Of a stretch of 64,000 bases of DNA, positions 44,580 through 55,695 are shown in pieces. The translations under genes and the position numbers were made by a program. Below the pieces are notes generated by a model that saw only the letters and a list, made by a program, of their open reading frames with translations, ran no database searches and had not been told where the DNA came from. The stretch lies in assembly GCF_014805625.2 (NCBI RefSeq), contig NW_023998423.1:3986672-4050671 (forward strand), given 5' to 3'. This DNA comes from Glossina fuscipes. Lineage: Eukaryota; Arthropoda; Insecta; Diptera; Glossinidae. How positions within the stretch are numbered: the first letter of the stretch is position 1; each line of letters begins with the position of its first letter.

Positions 44580-45470
44580 GCAAGTAAGGAAATTATATGC
44601 GGTCGTAAACGAATCTTTTATACCCACCATCGTTATCTTAAAACAGAAAAGAAAAGTAAAAGAACTAATTTTCATGCTCTGCAACATGGATTAGGCGCGG
44701 CTGATCTTTTTCATTTACAAAGTAAACGTTTTTGTCGCCTAGACGCCTGGGCGTTATAGGCATGCCCTTGGAAGAGTATAAGCCTCTTCCAAACTCTTTT
44801 GTGAATTTGTAGCCGATTTGTTTGCGCTGACGGTAGAATCGCTAGCACAGATAATATACAGCTGCGTAGACAGATGGACAGACGAATAGACGGACATGAT
44901 TAGGTGCATTCCAAATTTGAAACTGGCCAAGAATTTATATACTTTATGGTGTTTTTGAAACTTGTTTCTGCGTATTGTAGAGGTATTGAAAATAAAAATT
45001 AAATTTTCATATACTATAATATCGGGTAGGTGTGGACGGTTTTTTCCATATTTGTAAAAGTGCTAAAGTATCGCCCATAGAATGTACGTTCAAATTTTTG
45101 CACATTTACCTGCTATAGTTTACGAGTAATGAACGAAAACCAATTTATGAGAAGCAGAGGGGCTCTTAGTTTCCGTGGAGATGGAGGCGTATTCTTCGAC
45201 CAAGTTGTCCCATTTTCAATACCAACCTGCGTGCAAGAACTTCCAATGTTTTCGCCAAATTTGAAGTCGGTAGCTACATCTTTGCGGGCAGGACAATGTT
45301 TAAACAGACATTACACAGATGGACGGACGGACAGACTTTCACTTAGAATTTGATGCTGATCGGGAATATATATACTTTGTGGGGTCTCTGATGCTTGCTT
45401 GTGGACTTTGCAAAGGTTTTGACAAAATGCATATGACCCCTCACCCTTCGGTGATGGGTATAAAAATAGA
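44580..45470 (+). repeat. Bipartite ~0.8-kb dispersed repeat, copy A
   Basis: The best copy of three. It is bounded by an inverted pair: TTTTATACCCACCATCG at 44616-44632, and CGGTGATGGGTATAAAA at 45449-45465, matching at 15 of 17 positions when reverse-complemented. Inside are two successive modules, each with a gatGGACagACGgaca block and a tatatACTTTaTGGnG word (about 44870-44960 and 45318-45385). Homologues lie at 46900 and 61950. Confidence 0.65.
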
Positions 45471-46899
45471 CATTCAGCAAACTAATTAGGCAAGAAAAAA
45501 CTTTTCCATTTAATATGTCTTATTACGTTTTACAAACGTAGCTTAAGATTCGAACATATTCGTCTCGCACACTGAAAGTGATGTCAATATGGCCGAATTA
45601 TCTTCAGAGTCTCAAATGCAGAAGCAAAAGTACTGCCAGCAAGGAAATAAGGATTCTATATGTATGGATAGCAGATTTCTAACTAAGTGCCAATATCTCG
45701 GGAGTTTCACCCCTGACTTTCTTTTCAAGCGTGTTCTTCTTTTCAAATTTGAAGTTATTTCCCCTTAAACTCTTTTACTCAAATCTTCTTAACGAAGCAA
45801 AATATTATCACTTATCAGATTCGTTAGATGCTTATAAGAGTGCATCTATTTTCGATCATAGTTAATAAAGGAATTTATTTGATCATACTACTCGTCAGCT
45901 GACTAATCAAAAAAACTATATTCGGCTGTGGCTAAATCTTTCTCATCAAGCAACTGCACGTTAAAGGAAAATAAATAAATTACTATACCGTACAATATTT
46001 GAGGACCGATGGCGATTTATTCAATATTTCTAAACTTCTAAACAAGTAATATATAGTCGCCCGCGGAATTAACGCAGAAACTTCTATCGTTGTATGAGTT
46101 ATAGTTAAGGGGTAACGAACACAAAACATATTATTATTGCTTTTCAATTCATATACTGCAGGCGTGTCCTTTGAGCGATTAGGCACATTTGAGATGCCAT
46201 CGTCATCGATTCAAATTTTATACTGATTAATAACAAAACAGAGTATATTGCAAACGTTTCGTTTAAGTGAATATACCTCAAGTCTTTGATGGTAAGTATA
46301 AAAAAAAAAAAAAAAAACTGACTAACTAACAGATGACACGATTTATAATTAATGACAAAAATATTGACTACTTCAGAAACCCACAAGCACAAGACATGTT
46401 TTAAGTTAATTGTCTTAAATAACTCAAATGGAAACGAAATAAACGACGCACACTTACGAATATACAAACAAGAGATAACAAACATCAGGCTAATGTTGAC
46501 ATATATATATGTATACTAATATATATATGTATACTAAGAAAATTTCTAAAGAAATGTACAAAAAATTCGATTTCGTTACTCTTCTTATGAAGACGAGTAG
46601 AAGTTTTGGCTTAAGGAAGTCAAGTCTCTTAAGCCATAATATTAATATTCTATATACATAACTATGTAGTTAAGAGTTTATTTATTTATTTTCTTTTTTT
46701 TTGGCCGTTTTTTTAATATATTTTATTTCATTATTAATAAATAATTATGTAAGCAGTCGTTTGTGTTGTACATATTAAGTACACACACCCATACTGGTAA
46801 TGACTTCGGGGAACACGAAAAATAAACATTGATTTATCATCAACATGGGTGGCCCAATTAATTTTTAATGAAACCAAAAAACTGTATTAGCAATTAAAT

Positions 46900-47655
46900 G
46901 TATTGACGGTTAAATGTTTGTGTCAAAATAAAACTTTTTGACCCATATTGATGTGGGCGTTGTAGGCATGTCCTTTGCTAAGTTTAGCTCACTTCTAAAC
47001 TAGTTTACTATATTTTCCTTTTCGCCAACGCGATAATGTTTACCACAGCTGCGCCGATAGACAGATGGACATCTTTAGGTGCATTCCGAGTTTCAGGTCA
47101 AGAAATGGTATATTTTATAGGGCTATTGAAGCTTGTTTCTTCGCCTTGTGAAGATGTTGAAAGAAAAAATTAAATTTTGTTACACTATAATATAGGGTAG
47201 GCGTGGTCAATTTTGTTCCATTTTTGTACAAGTACACTGCAACATCGTCCTTAGAATATGCATTCAAATTGTTGCACATTTATCTGCTTTAGTATTTATG
47301 GAGTAGTGAGCGAAAAACTAATTTTCTATTGCCTTTGAAAAACAAAGATGTCCGCAGTTTACGTGGTACTTTGTGGGCATACGCTTCGACCGATATGGTC
47401 CATTCTCAATATCAAGTTGCTTGAAAGAACTTGCAATGTGTCTGCCAAATTTGGAGCTGGTAGCTTCATTTTTGCATCCAGGCGAGCGTTTATAACAGAA
47501 GTTGCATCCGCGGATGGCTTAAATCGATTCAGAATTTGTTGCTGACCAAGAATATATATATATACCTTGCGAGTCTAAGAAGCTTCCTTATGGGTTTTGC
47601 AAATGCTTTGACAAAATGAATATACTGCTTATCCCTTGGTGATAGGTATAAACGC
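46900..47655 (+). repeat. Bipartite ~0.8-kb dispersed repeat, copy B
   Basis: Shares with copy A the words ACTATAATATNGGGTAGG, GCACATTTA-CTGC and GCATCCAGGCGAGCGTTTAT, the last shared with copy C. It ends CTTGGTGATAGGTATAAA. The left inverted end is not preserved. Confidence 0.65.
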
Positions 47656-47689
47656 AAGCGAAAAATACAGCAAACGTTAAATCCGTGGG

Positions 47690-47960
47690 AGATAGACATT
47701 TTTTATGCCCCCTACCATTTTTATACACAGTATATTCAGTTTATGTGGATGTACAATACTCCAGATATAGGAGGCGTTAAGTAAAATTATCTACCCCTTG
47801 TTATCTTGACCAATTCCGAATGATTTTTCGAATCGACTTAAGCCTCTCTGTCTATTTTACTCGCAATACTCAAGATGTGTTGTTGACCACATTGACGTGT
47901 TTTGATCCAAGGACGCATCCACTTTTTCGGTCACTTCCTCTATAACGCTGCACTGGAAAA
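47690..47960 (+). repeat. Dispersed ~300-bp repeat copy
   Basis: The words ATGTGGATGTACAATACTCC, TTCGAATCGACTTAAGCC, TTGACGTGTTTTGATCCAAG and CTCTATAACGCTGCACTGG match the family at 5555 and 51260. Confidence 0.5.
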
Positions 47961-48249
47961 ATGGTTGCTTGAAAAAATATTGCAGTTCTAAGACAACAAT
48001 AACTGAGTTATACCATTTCGACGTTTTAGCTTGACGTGAAAAATTTGCATAGCATGGAGCAATTTCTGAATCCCTTGTTTAATGAAAATTGCTCCATAAA
48101 AATAATTTCAAATAAAAGTTAACTTTACCGGATTTAAACCACGTAAGTCTATTCTTTGGATCCCACTCTATATATTGAAGCCTAACGAAAACTAAGCCTT
48201 CATATTACAAATTAGTTTGTGAGATTCTAATATTTCACGACGAAAATCC

Positions 48250-48505
48250 CAGGGAGATAGATATTTTTTATTTCCTATCCATGTCCTATCCAAGTTATAT
48301 GCGGATGTATAACGCTTAAGATATAGAAGGACTTAAGATAGATGATTCATTACTGATTTTACTTATCGATTTGTGAATGGGTTTAAACCTGCCGATTCCT
48401 CTCTCTGGTTTCTGTCCAAGTGGATTTGTGTTCAATCCACAGGTCGCCATTTTTTAAAAAATTTTGTTAAATATATTGACGCGTTTTGACCCTGCTAAGT
48501 TGTCA
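48250..48505 (+). repeat. Dispersed ~300-bp repeat copy abutting mariner fragment
   Basis: The words TATGCGGATGTATAACGC, GTTCAATCCACAGGTCGCC and ATTGACGCGTTTTGACCCT belong to the same family. It ends exactly where mariner transposase similarity begins, so one element interrupts the other. Confidence 0.5.
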
Positions 48506-48512
48506 TCAAGTG

Positions 48513-48785
48513 CTAAGCTGTCTCTTTGAGAGTTTGAGTTGAATTTTCGTCCAATAAATCTTGCAATGCATTGGCTTCGAACTCTTTATGGTCGTCCAAG
48601 CCAAGTTCTTTGTCATTGACATCAAACTCATCACTGTTAGACCTTTGGAAACAAAGTGGGCAATTGGGATACGATGGAGCAGCATCACCATAAACTTCTA
48701 AAAGTGTTTGATGGACTTCGGCAGCAGATTTCTTCAAATCACCCAATAAAAGTAATAAACGTCGAAAATGCAATTTTGAACTTTC
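48513..48785 (-). pseudogene. mariner-family transposase fragment
   Basis: The minus-strand frame reads GDLKKSAAEVHQTLLEVYGD, then EFDVNDKE, then FEANALQDLLDENSTQTLKE. These match the N-terminal helix-turn-helix region of Tc1/mariner transposases of the mariner branch (LKK-AAE, F-DV-DKE, LLDED motifs). It covers roughly residues 18-100 of a protein of about 345. The catalytic DDE/D domain is missing: below 48513 the sequence changes to another dispersed repeat. No terminal inverted repeats were identified. It is dead as an element, though this stretch has kept an open frame. Confidence 0.75.
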
Positions 48786-48971
48786 CGTCGTCAACGTCTG
48801 TTATTTTATATAGAGATAGGTTCAAATCGCTGATCAAAATACATGCAAGCACATATTATATTGCCAAGAAAATGAATGAATGACCGCATCATCTTGACGC
48901 ACGCCTCATTTGGACACTTTAGAGCGGAAATCATTTTACGACAATGAATGGATCTGGGCTTTAGCAATTAA

Positions 48972-49208
48972 CGGGACGTTTGGCGTTTATTCACAATTCT
49001 TACTATTTCGACAAGACAGAAGTTACAGACGCCAGACCAGCAGCGCCCTTCCTATAAGAGCAAAATTTCCTCTCAGTCCGAAAGTTCTGCTGATATTATG
49101 CAATCTATTAAGAAGTATTTTGCCGAAAACTATTCCGAATTACGTTTCGTGCGGGCGTTTTTGTATCAATATTCTCGATCACATTTGATTGTCGTAAATA
49201 TATGCATT
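48972..49208 (+). pseudogene. Coding-like open frame without start, unknown origin
   Basis: A plus-strand frame of 78 codons has no start ATG and looks protein-like rather than AT-random. It begins RDVWRLFTILTISTRQKL, continues with a Gln/Ser/Lys-rich part (DQQRPSYKSKISSQSESS) and ends with ADIMQSIKKYFAENYSEL and RFVRAFLYQYSRSH before a stop. I do not recognise the family. It sits next to the mariner fragment and repeat copies, so a relic of a mobile element is more likely than a cellular exon. Confidence 0.25.
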
Positions 49209-49566
49209 TAATGTTGATACCGGAAGTTCGGACTTATTTTTTTCAACCAATGTCCAAAACATCTCAAAAAACTCTATGATATTCTTCAGTGCATATGTCA
49301 AGAAGTAAATGGAAACGAATCATTAACAAGAGACCATGTATTTATTATCTAAATAACTCTAACGCTTGCCTCCTGCCAACGACAATTAGGAAATCAATTT
49401 TCGCGCACATGAACATGAAATCTGTGGCTTTCACTACAAACGCTTCGTTTATTAACTTAAGTAATGCCTTGGAATGTGCTTTTACACAAGGAATTGAATC
49501 TGATAAATAATGCAGTTGCTGTTGGGCATCATCAGGCACACGCTAAAGTGCTTCAATCATTTTCAC

Positions 49567-49885
49567 TTTTATACCCACCACTGTAAGATGGAGGTATAAT
49601 CACTTTGTTTTTCCCCATAATGCATGCAAGGCCCGAAAGGACACTTCAAAGACCCTGTTAAGGATATATATTCTTGATCACCGTGAAATTCTGAGTTGAT
49701 TTAGCCATGTCTGTCCGTCTATGAGTCTGCGCGGTGTGTGTTGCTGTCACTCTCCTGGTCGCAAAAATGAAGATATCGACTTCAAATAAAAGAACTTGGA
49801 GACTAGAATACGATATACCATAATGATGGGGATGCGAGATTCGGCCACCGCCGAATATAAATTTCTTACTTGTTTTTTTTTTTGG
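49567..49885 (+). repeat. Short dispersed repeat with TTTTATACCCACCA end
   Basis: Starts TTTTATACCCACCACTGTAA and contains GGATATATATTCTTGATCAC, TAGCCATGTCTGTCCGTC and, near the end, GATTCGGCCACCGCCGAATA. The TATATTCTTGATCA plus TGTCCGTC pairing is a motif combination I know from dispersed repeats of several flies. Confidence 0.55.
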
Positions 49886-51259
49886 TTTTTCTAAAATTAA
49901 ATCAAGATAATCAAGATAAGTGTAGGTTTTCTGTTTTCAATTTGAACGTCGCTCAAAAAAATAAACAAAAGTCAGAAACACAGAAGCACACACATACATG
50001 TCTGTGAGTATCTGAAACAATTCAGGCAAACAACTTGAAAATTATTTGTACTCAAGTACAAATTATGGACGTTGCAAGCTGGGCGATAAACTAAGTACAT
50101 GTCCATGGGGCACGTGGGGTCAAAACGATGGCTTCTTATTAGGCTTTTGCGAACTTTAGATTTTGAAAATCCAGCGTAAATGAACCGAATAGAAATTCTT
50201 TAGCCTAAAGAGGGTTACATTACATAATCCAAACTTCCACAGATTGGAAATTTGTTTTTTTTTTTTTGAAATCGGTGAACTAACGCACACCATCATATAA
50301 TGTTTACTAAGACTAATAGCACATTTACGCCGGGAACGATGTCAGTGATCTATGGCATTTTCCTGAAAACACGATGAAAATGCGTAAAAAATCGCATTAT
50401 CGTCATATAAAAAATATGGCGAATTTAATCGCGATATAATCGAAATTTTCTTTGAAATCCTCCTCAACATATCTCTGCCTTTTTGTACTGAATCGGCGCT
50501 TGACTTCGCTGCAACTGGCGATTGGTGTGCTTCCAAAATGATTAATTTTTTTCGCTTGCGTACATTTAGTGTTTGCCTTCGTTAAAGCTTGACTTGTATG
50601 TAAATATATGTTTACAGGCGTTTGTTTATTTGTAAACAAATAATTTTGAAAATCACTTTATCTTTTTGATTGCAATGTAAACGCCAGCGCTTTCGCATGA
50701 AAATCAGTTGACGATGTTATTGCAATTACCATTAATATATACACGGGGAACACTATTATATGGCTCAATAATTTTTAGCTTGCATGAAATAAAAAGTAAA
50801 ATTTTGTAATATTTTTCGAAAAGACAGGTAGGCGATGAAGAAAAGAAACTAAATAAATTCCATTGTTGACGACGGGTGGTTATAATTTTTATAAGAAAAA
50901 TGACTAAACTTTTTGAAAGCGCTTATCAGAAAACACTGACCATTACTTAGACGTGCACACTCATGCGCCATGCGCACAAACACTTTTCAAGTGTAATTTA
51001 TCTTCATCAGATTATTTCCATTTAAATGAATGATGAAAACCGAAGATTTTGTGGCGTGTTAATTATAAAGATTTTTAGAAATGTTGTCGTCCGATAGCAG
51101 AAATACGTAGTTTTATATTTTTGTTGCTATTGTGTTTGTCACACTTAAATCAATGAATACAATACGATATATATATATATATAGAGGAATATGAGAAGAT
51201 GTGAAGAAATGTTTTGTAAAAGTGCACTCCGTGTCATTAGATTTAATTTATTACAACTT

Positions 51260-51600
51260 GAACCGCCGCTTGTAGTACAAGAGTATATTAAGTTTGTGTG
51301 GATGTATGGAACATCCCCAAGGACTTGAATTAAATTTTACTCTTATTATATCGATCGACTCAGGATTGCTTTTTGGAATCGATTTAATATCGTCTGTCCG
51401 TCTGTCCATCTTGTTTTCTTTCTAGAGGCCGCAATTTCCCAAATATTTTGATGAAATTTAATACGCAGACCAAGGTCGTACACTACTGAAAATGATTCGG
51501 AATTGGCCCGCTTCCTATATAACGCCTTATTTTTTGAAAAATCTTTATGTGATAATTGTAAGGTGATATAAGATACTTAATGGTATAGCCTTTTTACTTG
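51260..51600 (+). repeat. Dispersed ~300-bp repeat, good copy
   Basis: Starts TACAAGAGTATATTAAGTTT and carries CGTCTGTCCGTCTGTCC, ATTTTGATGAAATTTAATAC and CTATATAACGCCTTA. It is the most complete copy of the family seen at 5555. Confidence 0.55.
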
Positions 51601-52234
51601 TTTCTATTTTGTCGTTTTTTTTTTTCAAAAAAGAGAAAACTAATTAACCTAATGCTTGTAATTTGTTATAAATAATTGAGACAAATTTGGCATGAAATGA
51701 AATTCCGAAATCTTAAAGAAAAAATCATCAATTAATCTATGTCTCTTGATAGTTCATTTCATGGAAAGTCAAGTAAAATGATTAGTAACAGAAAATTGAG
51801 TATTAGATATATTTCCTGTCTCGAAGACGTGGACGTTAATGAATAATCATCATTATAATGCATTTTAAATGTTTTCAAATTCATGATTATCATCCATATG
51901 CACATGATCATCAGACGACCATCGGACGACCACCAAGTGTCTGCTTCGCGTATAAATCGATGATAAATGTCATCTGTTTTAGTGATGTGGGCAGATATCA
52001 AATTCAAATTTTTTTTCAGTCATATTATGAAGACATCAGACCACATACTGAAGCAAAACACGTGAGATGCCTACACGTAAATTGAACGTGCTTAAAAAGA
52101 AAAAAAAAAATAATAAAAACAAAATATCACCACTTTCTCAATATATTACATAAGTGCCTATACAGTGCACATAACATATATAAACACACTTAACAGCTCC
52201 GCTATCCTTTGTTAATGCACTGATGACAATGAAA

Positions 52235-52279
52235 ATGATGATGATGATAATAATATGATGATGATGATGACGATGATGA
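52235..52279. repeat. (ATG)n microsatellite
   Basis: ATG units with interruptions. Frames through it give artificial poly-Ser or poly-His ORFs. Confidence 0.95.
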
Positions 52280-54689
52280 ATACCTATGTCTCGTCTCATG
52301 ACGTGTTAAGAGTGCGCCAATGTCATCTTCGAAATTGTTATTATAACATAAAACCATAATAAAGGCTACACTACAACAACCACAACAAATGTGGATTAAA
52401 AACTCTAAGCGTATGTTTAAATGCTTTTGCATATCTTCACTTTTTAACCGAGAGAAACTAAGAATAAAAAAAAAGATGTATTTAAAAAGTCCCACGATCA
52501 TCTTACCTCGATGAACTAGTGCAACGACAACCAACCTCTTAATTTGACACATCACAAGATCAAGTGTCAGTTAAAAATTTTTTTTCTGCTAAAAAACTGA
52601 AAAATCTCTAAAAAAAATGATAATGAAATTTAAAGGAGAAAAAAATATGTTAAGTTCTTTCATACGTCTTTTGTAAACATGCAAAAGGGTAGATGTTATT
52701 TACTTTAAATTGACATGTGTAGCAAGTTTTTCACAACAAATATCATAACACTAACCACTAGCATCAAATATACGATCATTTCGTGATACTAAATGCTATA
52801 TAAATTGTTTCCATGTTCGCTTATATGCTATGATACAATATTAGGAATCCTTTTGCTTAATATAATATATATAAATATTACTTGTTTAGTTGTTGTTTGG
52901 ATAATCGAGTCAAGTTTTCAATCCTTTCGTTCAGTCCTAAACTATTGCAAACACGTAAAAATTTGGCCATCCCTAATAGTGAACATATTTAATTAAATTG
53001 TAAAGCATACGAAGCTTTAAAGACCAAAAACTAATTTTGATATGATATAGATATTGGATACATATATATATATATATAATTATAGATATGATTTGTATTT
53101 TTGTAAAGGAATCTGACCGAATTGAAAAGTTCCTGATAATGCTGAGCTTTATGAAAAGAAAATTTCTGGAAGTAAACAGTAAAGTTTATATCTCCTAATA
53201 AGGCCGGGGAGTTGATTCTATCATTTATTAAGTCGAATACGGAGGATTCCCTACTGCTAGAAAGGTTAAAAGTCGCAATCTATTTTCACAACATAATAAG
53301 GAGACTAACGGATCCCATCCCGAATTTTTAAATTTTATTTAATCTGTCTAGAATCTCATCTCCAGTCTAAGCAGTAAATGCCTTTCATACAAGATTTTCA
53401 TCCAACTCATTTGGACCTATGACATACAAGCGGGAAGACCAGCCGGTAACTCTAATATTGAAGTACCTCAAAAATATCAATCTAAAAGTCGGCGTCTAAT
53501 TTTTTTAGATAAATTGTAAATTAAGTATGTGTTAATAAAACAAAAAAAAAAAAAAAGGAATTTTGTTTTAAGGATCCCTTCTCAAGTAATTATACTGAAT
53601 CAATATAACGTCTATGGAAAGGAGACCATACGTCCAAGGTACATTCTCGTATTAGATTCATCAAGCCTTTTTGTTACATATGGGTGCTCGATCTCTCTAT
53701 ATGAGCGTTTATTAAAGCCTGTCACTGTAGTGGTTAGCGGTATAGAACTCCTACATAATTGAACGAGTTGACTCTTTCCAATTTTTGCCAATCGATGAAA
53801 TACTCAGTAAGTAGTAAATGAATTTCTCCTCGAAAATGACAACTTTGCTCAGCTGTCTAGGTTTAACGTCATGCACGATGCAACCACATTATGTACATCA
53901 GGTTGAAGGAGATAAGAGTACGACATCGACGATAAAGGAAGACAAAATCATTATGTCTCCAGCGAGGTTTAATCACGGAAGGCGGATCATTCCAAAGGGC
54001 TACTTCATGATACACTTGACGTTAAGAGAAATTCATCGGAAGTGCTGGTATTGAAAATAACTCTAAATGATCTATTATGAGGATATGAGCTTACCCACAC
54101 TAAAAAGCGTGAAAGGAAATAGGAAGAGAGAAGTTTAAAAATCAGTTTTACTACTTTATAGAATTAGTTGTCTGGTCACCTCAACATACCGCATACAAAT
54201 TTGAAAATAATAGAAGCGGATTGTTCGGTAGAGAATACTGCAAGCAGACTACTCCCGCTACTCTCAAGAGAGGCTTTTAATAGTGCTAATTACCTCAACC
54301 CCTCCATGAATAGTTCTTGAGCAATGATTTTGTACAGTGTATCAACTCACTAGCTCAAGCTACACAAAAACTTTACCGGTTCGCTTATTTTCTTAAGCTA
54401 TTGTACTTACGTAGACGAACTCATAATCTTATGCACATATGAGCGTAAAATTAACGTGTGTGCTACGTACTCATTTAACATTATTAAGAGAGTAGCCAAT
54501 CGTTTAGCGTCAGATTTGTAGTAAGGCTATAGAAAAGTCAGCATAACATAAACGTAAAGTAGCTGACTAAGGAAAAATTCCGTGGCATCTTTCTCAATAA
54601 AAGACTTGAGAGTCGAATCAGTTTGACAATACCAAGCCTATCAAAGCATACAGTGCTAGTTCATAAATAACTTAAAACAAATAAGAAAA

Positions 54690-55010
54690 TTATAGCCGAC
54701 GTAGTCGAATCTTTTATGCCCACCACCTTTGTAATAAGAATGTTTGAAAAAACAAAATGAAAAAACTAAGCTGTTAGACATTGTAACATTGGATGAGTGC
54801 CGCTGATTTTATCGATACGTGTGGCAGAGGTGCTCTTAGTTTATGTGGGGTGTTCTTTGACTGATTTGGGACATAATTTTTTTCAGATCTCGGCACGAAT
54901 TCTCTGAATGAAGTAGCGCCGACGTCCAAACACGCCTGCAAAACTTATCTACATCCGGAAACGCCAGATGTTCGACATAAACATCCAAATGGTTTGATCA
55001 GGCGGATCGA
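54690..55010 (+). repeat. Bipartite repeat family, internally deleted copy
   Basis: Starts GTCGAATCTTTTATGCCCAC, like the left end of copy A. It then jumps to GAGGTGCTCTTAGTTTATGTG and a GTTCTTTGACTGATTTGGGA segment that belong to the second module, so the first module is mostly deleted. Confidence 0.5.
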
Positions 55011-55695
55011 ATAATTTTATGGATCACAATGCATAGTACGAGGGAGAAAAGGCGAAAAACAATATGTTTGAGTTACAGTAAAGAAAACGCCACGAACTTT
55101 TTCTTCTTACTCGAATAAATTTAAACACATTTAAAAAAAACACTATAGAGCTCTTCTTCTACAACGCAGTCTGTAATGATCTCTCGTTTAAAATCATTTT
55201 AAAAGATTACATTTAAACTACTTACACTTCCTCTTTCTCGCAACAATCACACACAACTGTGTTCTTCTTGATGCAACGACTTTCAAACCCGAAGCATGCT
55301 ACACAATTTCAATGCAGAAATTTACTAAAGGGAAGTGCAAAGTCTAGCGTTTAGCTTGCAACTTAGTCTGAGCGATCGCAAAAAAAAAAAGATAATAAGT
55401 TGCAAACGTTACAATGAACTTAAAGTGCGTGCCTCAAGTCATTCATCATGAATATTGTTTATAAAATTTAATATTTTAATGATGTCATTATAAATAAACT
55501 AAAACTATGTATGTATGTAGCGTTCTGCCTTACGATCACTGATAACCGTATCAATTTACTGGAAAAATTTTATTAAATAGTTTTGTTTCGAATTCATGGG
55601 AAACATAGTTGTTTTCGAATATACTTTAAATCATTTTGAAGTCACAATTCATTGAAGAAAGTAAAAAAAAAAACAAATAGTCAAAGCGTAATAAA

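Larger units (their letters stand above)
32147..55695. other. Intergenic region between inv and Idgf; no gene seen
   Basis: Apart from the repeats and the transposase fragment listed separately, I see no exon with recognisable protein features on either strand. Stretches 33000-35900, 38000-41000, 41350-44560, 45500-46880, 49900-51250, 51610-54680 and 55020-55690 show only AT-rich DNA, short unconvincing open frames and microsatellites. Regulatory DNA of inv may lie here. The Idgf promoter should be just upstream of 55696, but no TATA box or initiator stands out. Confidence 0.6.
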
